Origin: Phaeotremella fagi
Taxonomy: Eukaryota > Basidiomycota > Tremellomycetes > Tremellales > Phaeotremellaceae
Reading direction: 5' to 3'
NCBI GenBank assembly: GCA_001599715.1
Contig: BCHU01000006.1
Span: 1,036,765-1,100,764, forward strand
DNA: 64,000 nt
Position 1 is the stretch's first letter, and the number at the start of each line of letters is the position of its first letter. Under the pieces are notes generated by a model. That model was not told where the DNA came from. It did no database searches and was given only the letters and a program-made list of their open reading frames with translations. The translations under genes and the position numbers were made by a program. Shown piece after piece: positions 15,771-25,860 of this stretch.

Positions 15771-17531
15771 ATGACAGAAAGTCCTGCATCTCAAGCTTTC
15801 GCAGCGACAATAGCTAAATACAGATACAATCCTGAAGCAAGTACCTCCGCGTCCCCATCACCAAATAGATCTCCAGCAGGTAAATCAACTCGAGTTTCTG
15901 AAGTTCCAAATCCATCACCTCTGAAACGACAGGTTCGGAAACGACATTATCTCAGTTCTCCTTCTGGAGACGAGGAACAAGATGGATCTCATGTATCTAA
16001 TATTAAGGTATCATCGAGATCATTGAGATCGACTACGGTGAATGGTTCTAAAAAGTCTCATGATATTAGCTCGGAAGATGATGATGATGAATACATTGAA
16101 GCAGAGAATGATTCTATCAAAGCGGAGATCGAAGATGAATATATTGGAAATGGGATCAAGAAGGGGACACCTACTAAGAGACCTAAAGCAAAGTATATAA
16201 AGAAAGCCAGAGGTTTTGCTTCACCAGATGTGTATCGACATTTACGACCTATCAATGATCTGTTGAAGTTGGATTTGGACAGCAAGTTGAAAAGCTGTTA
16301 CTATTAGTTTTTGATACTGATTCTTGAATAGTTGTTTTTTGTGGGATCAAGTGAGTTATCATTTGCTTTATCAATCGTGATCTGACTGAGTTATTATTTG
16401 AAGTCCAGGTGAGCTTCGATTTGTAAATTGATTAGATTCTTGACTCATAACCAAGAGTAGGAAAGAAGTCCTCTACGCTCGGTCATCATTTCGCCCATCC
16501 TACAAATAAATTCTGGGTAAGCTGGGAATATTCTTTACAGGAGACACGCAGCTGATCAGAGATGCACAGAGAAGTCTCCATCAGTCAGGTAGATATCTTG
16601 TATCTTGGATAGAATGTCAGTTCATACTTTCTAGGGATGACTTCGAGACTTCTTAGTCCATTAGAAGATCACACACTACCGGACGATTACAATTTAGGTC
16701 TTGTAAGTGAGATTTACCAATCGGACATATAAGCTCATTGAAATAAAATCGTTTAGACAAATTTGGTCGATCGTCCAACGTCAGAGGTATGTTGAAAGCA
16801 TCATTCAAAGCTCTAAATCTTACCACCAATAGCAATCGGAACTATCTACTTTAGAAATGAAATTGAACGTTCTACCTTTTACCCATAAAATCCTCAAACA
16901 TCGACCTCAAATGGTTTGTTTTGTGGGGAAGAAGATATGGGATATATACGAGAACGTTGTCAGTCGTTCCATCTCCAAATCCACAGACCAGATCAAAGGG
17001 GAACAGGGTTTGATGGAAATGAAAACGGAAGTTGTGAAGGATGAAGTAGATGATTCGTCCACTGTGGAGGTTAAACTTGAACCTGAAGACAAACCCAATA
17101 CCCCTCTCATCAAATCTATTGCCCCGCAAAAACGTAAATCGATTCCTCGAATTACTGCTAAGAAAGAACCAATGGATTGGACTCAACCCAGAAAACTTCG
17201 TCTACCGCTTCCACTGCTAGATGAGAAAGCGGACGTTAAACCCAAATATTGTTATTTCTGGGTGGTACCTAATACCTCTGGTTTAGAGAGAACTCCAGTA
17301 AGTTTGATTTCACTCCATTCACCCTCCAAGTTTTTTTTCCCTTCTAACGATCAATACTAGCTCGCCGAACAGATCGTTCTCTTCAGTCGACTAAAGGATT
17401 TTTCAAATTCTCTCAAAACTTCACCTCCACCTTCAGAAAACTTCCTAGATATCGATGTTGGGCGAATAAAACAAATCGTGGATGAGATAGAAGAAGCTGC
17501 AAAGGCAAAGAGTCTTGTGACAAAATCTTGA
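15771..17531 (+). CDS. G/T(U)-mismatch DNA glycosylase, MUG/TDG family
   Basis: Base-excision repair enzyme that removes thymine or uracil mispaired with guanine. Exons: 15771-16281, 16332-16350, 16404-16408, 16461-16516, 16570-16588, 16635-16702, 16757-16786, 16833-17297 and 17361-17531, for 447 residues. Residues 1-165 are a charged, probably disordered tail with an acidic DDDDE block and Lys clusters. The catalytic domain starts at 'LDLDIVFCGINPG' (GINPG at 175-179, holding the catalytic Asn177), then 'LGHHFAHPTNKFW', 'LHQSGMTSRLLSPLEDHTLP', 'TNLVDRPTSE' and 'FVGKKIWDIYE'. About 95 charged residues interrupt the domain before its last part 'YCYFWVVPNTSGLER'. Intron 1 has a GC donor (gcaagt). 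Exon 3 is only 5 nt but is needed to complete GINPG. The stop is 40 bases from the convergent channel gene. Confidence 0.88.
16404..16408 (+). other. 5-nt micro-exon in the glycosylase gene
   Basis: TCCAG, flanked by ...ttgaag and gtgagc. It supplies the end of the Asn codon, the Pro codon and the first base of Gly in the GINPG active-site motif. No other join in this region gives the invariant motif. Confidence 0.75.
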
Positions 17532-17571
17532 TGTACATGCTACAGATACAGTATGATATATACAATCGTTA

Positions 17572-20500
17572 TCATCCAACCAACCTTTCCAACAACTTCT
17601 CTATCCTTTTAGCCCTTTGATCCATCTCCTCCAACTTCGATTTAAGTTCATCAGAAGAGCTTGGAGTAGCCTGACCTGATCCACCTTCATCAGCGTCTAG
17701 ATCAGAAGATTTCCCTATAGTTCCAACACTTGCTTCTCGTGGTTGACTAGCCGTTAACGTCGATGAACGAGTAGGTCTATCAACGGATGATGATCTCGAA
17801 GAAGAGAAATCGAGTTTACTCCCTTCGTCAATCCTACTAAACGAGGGGCGAGGTAAATGAGTTCTAAAGAAACCACGATCCCTGTGATCAGGCGATGAAG
17901 CTGAATCATCGACACGAGCGAGAGGGGCGATTGAAACCCTACGTCCAGATTTACTCTCTTGTTGTGGAAAGACAGAAGCGAGTGCAGGTTGTGACGAAGA
18001 CATCGGCATGCCGATTGAGCCAGTTCGTCGATGGATTGGATGTAATCTGGGAGCGAAATTATCCATGGTAGGACTTCGAACGAACAGTCTGGCTAACGGA
18101 CTTGGTTCCATTATGGAACTATTTCGTCGAGCCCTTGGGAAGGGTACAGGGTAATTTCGAGATTCTGATGGATTCGATTGTCGTCTGGTACGTGGAGTGT
18201 CTGGGTCGTCGAATTGTGCGGGAGATGCGGTGAGAACTTCGGTCTGAGCATTTAAGAATACATCTTGGCCTTCTTGTTCGGGTGTTTTATCATTTTCGTC
18301 GTTGAATGTGGGTGGCAGTTCCATATCGCGATCGTCAATTGGATCTTCATCCCACCCCTGATAGTGGTCACCAACCTCGCGTTCTATCTCGAACACGGCA
18401 CTGAGATCTTTCCTAGACCCAACTATTCCTTCAAACCCAGCTAGACAGTCAGCGATGGTAGTTAACACAACTCACCAGCTGCCTTGATTTTCCTGGGTAA
18501 AGATCCAAAAATCCTCTCCGTGGCATCTCCAAGTTGTTCCATGACACTTGTTTCACGATAAGCTTGACGTTCGTATAGAGCAATAGCGAGCAGAATGGGG
18601 AGATTTGATGCTCGTATCATGAAGACTACCTGTCAGTCAAGATTTATATTGTTACCCACCATTGACTTTGTGGAACCATCGGGGATCCAGAATATAGCTT
18701 AAAGGCCACATGAACACAACCGCCACAAGGTTGAACGGTAGTTGATAACTGAAAACTGCATCGGCCTTGACGCCTTCCAAGGTAGCCACTGCTTTTCGAA
18801 ACATGGACTCCGCTGCAGCATCAGCGTTGATGGTAGCAAAAGTGTTGCCGAGAATCGCCACGAGAACTGTTAGAAGCAAAGTGCTGGACAGGAGGGAAAA
18901 AATGATCATGAGAGCTGGGCCCAAGAATGGATGAAAGTCGTCTGCTTGTCAGAGACATTCTAGCTATCAATACTCACGAGCTGCTTCAAACCCGGAGGAA
19001 TCCAAGCCAAAATAAAGTCTTGTTTATCAATATTGACTTTTGGATAGACTTACTCGAGTAGCCACCAACCAATCTGAACAAATTCGAACCGCCCTTGACC
19101 CAGAGTGTAAAGCGCGTATAAGAACCCTGACGATTAGCCAGAACAAAACTCCAACGTACCAAGGAAGCAGAAGACGCCAACCGCCATGAGGACTATGATG
19201 GTCAGCGAAGTTACAAAAAGAAGATGAAAAAAAAAAAAAAAAAACAGCCACTCANAAAAAAACTCCACCAACATCGACCGTATACTCAAAATCATCAAAT
19301 TATTTGCCAAAGTAACAAAAGCAAGGCGAGGAAAGATGAGAACAGCACCGATAGCCAACCAGTCAGCTCCCATTTCCAGAGCTACAGGATCTTCTCTGTG
19401 GAACCCGTAAGTACGCGCCCCTAGGTAGACTGCGTAGATGAGCATGAAGACGAGGTCGAATCCGTTGACCAGACTACTGCTAAAGACTAGACGATTAGGG
19501 AGATCAATCATTAAACATACCTTTAAGACCGTGTTCACGAATCGCAGCGAGTTTATCCAGACAAAAACCTTGATCCATCAGTGTCATGACGTGGAGTCCA
19601 CGTACCTAAGGCATAAACGATGAAAGCAATTTCTTTCCAATTAAGTCTATCCGATTCCAACCCTTCCATCGCAGCGACATATAGGACAAAAAGAAGGAGG
19701 AAATTGGCGTATTCGATGAAAGAGCGGATTTTGGGTACTTTGAGTCTATAGGTTAGTTTGGTCGACTAGAGGAGGTACCTGTAATGATCAAGTAAAGGAG
19801 CTTTGTGGGGGTTGTACATCTGGATAGGTTTCTTTTTGTAGTTCTGAATAAGGGTTAGCCTGATACAACAACTCCTAACTCACATCGGCAATCAATGCGT
19901 GAGCGTTGAGTGAGGAATAGATGATCCTCCCTGCCCAAATCCCCTCTATTCGTCAGCTAACATAAAGACCCTCACCCACCAATAACCTTCTGACAAGATG
20001 GACTTCGAATAAACCTTTTGGAACTACTTATAACAGCCATCTAAGCGATTTAGCTAACATCAAATCCCAAAACCCACTTCCAAAGCCGTTCCAGCCTGTT
20101 GCAACAATTCCTCATCCCCATCTTCCTTGGCACGTTGAATAACCTCTTCTGAAGCTCCTTGAAATGTAGACCAAGGGGTTAAGAGGACTGTCGCTAGTGG
20201 TAGACTCCTTTCCGACCATCCACCTGGAAACTGTTAATCGGAAGCATTAAATTGGATACTCACGCAATACTCTGACAGCTAGGATTTCACATAATGCCGC
20301 CCGGCATGCTGAGAGTGTTGAGATGGATAGTAAAGCGGAATCACGAACGAATTGGACTCGGTTGAGTAGGAGACAGAAGACTTTGGGTTAGGGGTGGTGA
20401 GGTTGGAGACCTACTAACTGATTGGTTTCTTAGTTCAAGATATTTATCTGTCAATGGTCTGTGCGTATTGAATCAGTGGACATTTCTCATGAGCTGGGGA

Positions 20501-20731
20501 TTATCTACCTGACTATGGTATAGGTCGAATCTGGTGCCAAGAGTTGTTCGTATGTCAATGGAGTATCGATATGTGCAAGTATGTCTACTCTGATCATATG
20601 GATGAGAGGGTAGACTGGGGTCTGAAAGGGTTAATCAAGTATCCTGTGTTTGCATCTCAAGCCTTACTTACATTAAGTAAAACATGAGAACTAGGTCCTA
20701 GTAGTGGAGTAGCTTCCTCCTCAAGAGGCAT
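17572..20731 (-). CDS. TRPY1/YVC1-like vacuolar cation channel
   Basis: TRP-family cation channel; the yeast homologue releases Ca2+ from the vacuole. Roughly a dozen exons on the minus strand from ATG at 20731 ('MPLEEEATPLLGPSS') to the stop at 17572. Early exons give 'TPVYPLIHMIRVDILAHIDTPL', like the N-terminal region of fungal TRPY channels. Hydrophobic segments cluster in 18650-19700, including 'VFMLIYAVYLGARTYGF', 'RLAFVTLANNLMIL', 'LMAVGVFCFLG' and 'HPFLGPALMIIFSLLSSTLLLTVLVAILGNTF', the pore region plus S6 and its 'LGNTFATI' end. The cytosolic tail is long and Ser-rich, ending in a coiled-coil-like 'ELKSKLEEMDQRAKRIEKLLERLVG'. One undetermined base at 19255 sits at a splice donor. Family call firm, exon edges not all determined. 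Confidence 0.82.
19227..19244 (+). repeat. 18-nt A homopolymer inside an intron
   Basis: Run of 18 A (T on the coding strand) within an intron of the TRPY channel gene, 10 bases from an undetermined base at 19255. It forms an unusually long polypyrimidine stretch right after the 5' splice site. Confidence 0.8.
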
Positions 20732-21069
20732 CTTACTTAAGACTGGTTGTTGCAAGATGAAAGAAGGAAGGGAAATGTAATAATCTTAAATTTGCGAAGC
20801 AACATTACCGGAACGTTTTTCGTAGTCATTGCTCAAAGTACATATCTTCCGACAGCATGCATACACTTAGAATATTAAATAATAATGTATCCAATACCCC
20901 AGCATCCTTATCCTTATCCTTATCCGTACCCGTATATTGCACTACTTTATGTATTCACATATTCCCATGTATAGTTAGTTATTCCTTGTTGAATTGTCCA
21001 ATCTGTTTTGTACGGTATCGTTTTTTACGGTATTGTATTTTACGGTGTTGATTTTTCTCCCTTGCCCTC
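20732..21069. other. Intergenic between channel and WOPR genes
   Basis: 338 bases between two minus-strand genes: promoter of the channel gene and 3' UTR of the WOPR gene. Near 20900-20935 it has four copies of a CCTTAT/CCGTAC-like hexamer (atccttatccttatccttatccg), a short simple repeat. No gene seen. Confidence 0.5.
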
Positions 21070-22877
21070 TTAAACTCTCGGACTCAATTGAGGCAATCGA
21101 TTCTCATCCCAACTTCTTCTCTTCTCATTGTCGTCCCTCCTAGAATCCACAATTCCATCTTGTTTTTCCGATTGACTAGGTGTTCTATCTCCAGTACGCT
21201 CTGCAGGTCTTTCGCCTCCGACTGCCATACGAAGTGGTGGTAAGGTGACATTTCCATGACTTGCTTCACTTGGTTTCATCAAATTCGATGTCGAAGTCGG
21301 TAATCGTGGTGATGACCTTTCGACATCCTGAGCTTCTTGATTCAGATTTGTTGGTTGACGTATGTGGGGGTGTGATTGAGCTGATTGAATTGATACTGGT
21401 GTTAATGGTTGACTCAAATCTGGACCTGAAGTTTGACGTGACCTGGGTCTGGGTAAGAAACGTGAATCTCCAGATGTCAAGGTCGAAGTCGATTCATGTG
21501 GAGCGTAACGACGATCATTGTTAACTTCCCTTGGTTGATTCTCAGGTGATCGTTGTGGATAAGGCGATCTGGACTGTCCTTCGTTACGGTATTCCCTCTG
21601 AGGGGGAGGGTAGAGTTCCCCAGTTCGATAGTGTTGCGGAGGTGGAAGATGAGGTGCAGAATGGGAGTAATCAGGATGAGGTGGATGATGATCATCTCTT
21701 CGATTATCGTAATAAGGATCTGCAGGATATGGTGGAACTCGATCCGAACGCCCAGGTGGTGGTGGTGGAGGTGGTGGTGGTTGAGAATAACGATCGTATG
21801 GATTCTGGTTGTACATTGGTTGATGATAAGGTTGTTCTGGATAACGATGATCGTAAGGATCGTGAGGGGGTCCACCGTAATAACCAGGATAGGGTTGGCT
21901 GGATCGATGATCATTTGAAGGTGGACCTCTTGGGGGACTTTCACGAGATCTAGCTCCTGGATGAGGGAAAGGTGGTTGTGAATTCGCTCGAGGTGGTGAT
22001 CTTCTGTCATAAGGTCGATGATGAACTGGATATCCTGCCGGTGAAGATGTAGCTGTGGTAGGATGAAGACGGGAAGATGGTGGTGGTGGAACAGGTCGTC
22101 TACCTTCATCTCTTCGTGTTTCCCAATCTGGCCAAATACCTGGGGGTATAACGATATTCGCAAGATCAGGAAGTTGATTGGGAAGCAGTAAAGGTTCGTT
22201 GGTATCCCCTTGTGGATGGCGCTGAAAGTCAGTTGAGCGTTGGCATTTCTACTTACTTTACTGGAATAAGCGACGACATGGAACTTTTTCACTTTGCCAG
22301 TAACCGGATGACTCATACTTGTAGAATACGTTTGTTTGATCAATCCATCAGATCTTCTCGAGGATGAATAAGGTACTGGTGAAGGGAAAGCACTGCCAGA
22401 GGGTGAATCGTCTCGAGATGGTGGTGAGGCTCGACCTTCATTGGTTCTGCTTGTATTAGCTAAAATTGAATGATGCTGAGAATCGACTCACTCTGTGTAC
22501 ACCAAAAAACCTCCTCCTCCTACTCTAGACGCACCCCAACTTCTTCCATCGGTCCATCTCTTCATGTTGGTTTCCTCTGCAAACGGTGAGAAAAGAATTC
22601 CAAAAGCGATTTCTCAACTTACCCTCTTCCCAGACCCAAACTGTCCCAGGTCTTATCAACTCTTTCTCCATCTGCGCAAGTCTCCTCGTTACCCTTGGTA
22701 CTAGACCCAAACGAACAGCCTCCAGAATATGGATCCTACATCAAAGTCAGTAATGAATTGGACATGGTTGACCTTTTAGACTCACGCATCCGCAGGAGAT
22801 TTCAAAGCACATATAGCCGCAGGCTGTTGATTGGAGGAAGATGGATAAGTCGTCATGTGGGGCGAGGCCGTCCGCAT
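21070..22877 (-). CDS. WOPR-domain transcription regulator (Gti1/Pac2 family)
   Basis: DNA-binding regulator of the family that includes Wor1, Ryp1, Gti1 and Pac2, master switches of morphology and mating. Exons on the minus strand: 22877-22786, 22735-22623, 22576-22492, 22449-22257 and 22221-21070, for 544 residues. WOPRa is read in 'ADAIHILEAVRLGLVPRVTRRL', 'LIRPGTVWVWEE', 'MKRWTDGRSWGASRV' and 'GGGFLVYTE'. WOPRb is read in 'DGLIKQTYSTSMS' and 'VKKFHVVAYSSK'. The linker between the halves is short and Ser-rich. The remaining 380 residues are disordered, rich in Pro, Tyr, His and Arg, with a run of nine Pro near residue 300. Joins reconstruct the domain exactly. The upstream gene-poor 2.3 kb is consistent with a heavily regulated promoter. 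Confidence 0.92.
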
Positions 22878-22974
22878 GAGTAAGTAAGGATGAAGGAAGG
22901 ATGGTATGTGATATCAATGAAGACGGATTGATTGATTGATTTTAGACGTTTCGTTTCGATTCCGCCCCCCAAAT

Positions 22975-23385
22975 TTAAGGATGTTTGATGAAAATCTTGC
23001 TTATGCTTAAGACGGCGTGTCCACACGTCGAAATTCGAATTGAAACTCCCTTCCCACCCCTTGACCTAGATGGAAATGGGTATAGTAGAATATTTGAATG
23101 GAGATCGATGAAGAGAGCAGTTTGAATGAAGATGATGTCAAAATTGTGTATGCAGAGAGCGACGTTTGGATCGATTAATTGAATTGGATTGTCTAGTATT
23201 CCTTTTAGACAGGTTCCAGAGAAGTGAGGGATTATTGAGATGTGGGCTGTTTTAGTGTTGAATGATACTGAATGGAAGATGGGAATTGATTGAATAAGAA
23301 CAAGTACAAGTGTAAGAAGAACGATGGTAGTTGTTATAGAGTTATGCTTTGGAATTGATATGGATTGTTTAAGGATATCCAACAA
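22975..23385 (-). CDS. Doubtful small ORF upstream of the WOPR gene
   Basis: A single-exon ORF of 136 codons on the minus strand, within 100 bases upstream of the WOPR start. It has a hydrophobic N-terminal stretch (residues about 17-35) that could act as a signal anchor, then no recognisable domain. Its position on the same strand makes it possibly part of the long leader of the WOPR transcript. I cannot support it as a real gene beyond its length. Confidence 0.2.
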   Translation of the reverse strand: MLDILKQSISIPKHNSITTTIVLLTLVLVLIQSIPIFHSVSFNTKTAHISIIPHFSGTCLKGILDNPIQLIDPNVALCIHNFDIIFIQTALFIDLHSNILLYPFPSRSRGGKGVSIRISTCGHAVLSISKIFIKHP

Positions 23386-25157
23386 GATATAAGGTTGTTT
23401 GAGTTTGTTGTTTTTAAACTCCGGATATTTGGGGAAGGGAAATCTTTCTTTTCATACAACTCAGCAAGGATCGATTTGTTTTTCAAAGTTACTCGTTCCA
23501 TCTTTGCATCATTTTAAATCCAGTGCTATACAGATCTATACTTACTTCCCTCTTCCCCTCTCGTCATGCCATTACCAAATATTCGAAACTCAATTCAATC
23601 TGATGACACGCTGCGAGGTTTTTAACTTGTCCGATTACTCTATTTTCTGACATTTCTCTTTTTCTCTCGCTCTCACAAATTCAAATTCAAAACCAATCTG
23701 TTCCCGGTGCACCGGTGATTGAATTTTCGTCAAAAGCCATTTGAGCAGGGTAAACTATTAACAACTACGATTACATGACAGAAGCTATGTGTAAATGTGC
23801 AATGTGACGGGATTGCCTTTGTAAATATTACTCAATTTTTCGGATCTGAACTACGTTAAACTTTGCGAACTTAAAGCGTAGCCCTCTCACTTGACCCTTC
23901 AGACGACTGTATCATCTTCGGACTTGACGCCTTGAAATTTACGGAACATTTTTAAAAGTAGACTTTAACGTAGTATGCTCTTTCACTTTAAAATTCACGC
24001 GTGGGTACAGGGGCCGACGCCACTTGTCCTGTAAAGTCACCTTTTTAATTGAGACAGACAAACGACTTTACGGGAAAGAGATCGTAATTCCTTTTTTTTC
24101 TCGTTGGAGACTACCTCTTTTTCTCTTGGTTTTCTTGACTCTCACTCTCAGCTTCACAGTAGCACTACTGCCCAAGATCTAGCGCGCGCATAAAGAGGTA
24201 GTTGGAGAGTTCACAACGAAACTGCCAAGCTAGCTACGAGTAAGAGGCGCCAATGTGACCATATGGTTCTCTGTCCCTAAAGTCCAGAACAACAGGGCAA
24301 GGTGAAAAACGTCACTAGATCCATTTTTAAGGGTCAACTTCGTCACTAACGTTTAAGTTAATTACGTAGGTATAACCATAAAAATAATTCCAATTCCAAT
24401 GTCGGCACCTAGCGTCATGTTTTTGGTCTACAAGTCACTTAATGACTTAGTTCATATCGAAAACGTGTAGCTTGTAGAACAAGTCTCGATGGTGATTGTT
24501 TTTCTTTGTCACTTTCCCTTTTGGCATCGATCAATGGGACGTACGAACTATTTCGGACATAGCATGTAGCGAAAATAGACAAAATGTAATCAAAGCTATC
24601 AAGCCCAGGGCAATTCGCTTTTGAACCTGAAGGAAAACAAAAAAGCCTCACAAGTAAAATACAAATAAAGATTGAATAAATACAAATCAGCTTATGCATG
24701 CCATCGAGAAATACAAATTATGAAATCGTCAAACCGTTTACAACCGATGTGGCTTTTTGGTCCTCAAATCTAGTCTAGTTTAACGCTCTAAGAGAGTACA
24801 TGCAATCGGCGCCGGTGATCTGGTAACTTAATCTCGTCTTGACAAAAATGCCGTTACAGATCTAGGTTTTTTCATTTGCCGCAGATCTGACATGATCTTT
24901 TTGGAGATTGTTAGTTCCCACACCTCACTCATTGTCGTCTGACTGTCCAACCCGTTGGAGTTTGGGGTGGCTGTTTTCCTCGGAAACTAAGTAGTAAAAT
25001 GTGGAGTACGAGGAGGACTGGGAAAGACTGCGAAATGTGGAGTCTTTTGTCTATTTGAGTTATTTTTCGATGATTGGATCAAGAGCTTCGGTGGTATTAC
25101 GAGAATTTCATTTTGTCACATGAGATCCGTCGGTAAACTTAAGCTGATGAGAGTATG
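23386..25157. other. Gene-poor region upstream of the WOPR gene
   Basis: About 1.8 kb with no convincing coding sequence. It contains AT-rich blocks, a cluster of TTTAAGTTAATTACG-like motifs near 24340, CGCGCGC at 24182 and many CTTTA/TAAAG words. It probably serves as regulatory DNA for the WOPR gene. An 86-codon ORF at 24439-24699 has no recognised features. Confidence 0.5.
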
Positions 25158-25618
25158 TTATTCAGCACATGTGATTGGCCAGTAATTAACTTTATCATCA
25201 ATGGTACGCCAAGAAGGCAGTTTTTTCACATGACTCCATTCTAACGTAGTTGGAGGGTTGTGCACTGAACCTTCACGAATGTACAGTATCGCCACTTTGA
25301 CACCCGATGACCTTGCGATCAAAGATTCAACCTGTGCATCGAAAAGCTGCGAGAGAGGGGAGTATGTATATGAGGCTCGCAGTTGTTTGGATCGCAATTT
25401 TTGGGGTGGCATCATTGGCATCGCAGTGGGAATTTCATCTGCACATACTCTTCCTCTAATCCTTTGATTTCTTCCTCACTCATTGAAAGTAAGTATCTTT
25501 GCTGAGCTTTTAAGAGGTTATTGAAGTTGGCGTTGGTTTGATTATTGAAGTTGACCGCGCTGGGAAGGTGGTCCGTTGTCGAGCTCAAAAGTTCAGCAGA
25601 TCGTTTCGAACAACTCAT
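25158..25618 (-). CDS. Possible small hypothetical gene, structure unresolved
   Basis: Two overlapping open frames on the minus strand (25618-25412 and 25421-25158) could be exons of one gene. The first begins 'MSCSKRSAELLSS' and is acidic near its end; the second has 'SQLFDAQVESLIARSSGVKVAILYIREG'. A gtatgt donor lies near 25435, but none of the acceptors I tried restores the second frame cleanly. No family recognised. Could be a short orphan gene or chance. Confidence 0.25.
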
Positions 25619-25860
25619 GCTGTTAATCCTGTGATGAAATGATTTGCATACAACCCTACTGTTACGGTATCGTTTACAATTTCATTCGTCCGTAACGGTG
25701 CAAGTTCACCGATAGATCCGTCAAGTTTGTACCCTACTTCGCCACTATGCACTTTGCCACCCAGGACGCGTTTTATTTCTATTGGTTTTGGTGAGGTGAC
25801 GCGTGAGTGCTATCGGTCTACCTCTATTAATCATTGTATGCTGATGCTGATGGTCAAACG

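Noticed and set aside
16872..17186. Minus-strand ORFs opposite the glycosylase gene
   Set aside because: Overlap a well-supported coding exon with clear MUG/TDG motifs.
21477..22343. 288-codon minus-strand ORF and the plus-strand ORFs 21531-21953 and 21553-21918
   Set aside because: Shadow frames of the low-complexity Pro/Tyr/His-rich C-terminus of the WOPR gene; composition is strongly biased and no domain is seen.
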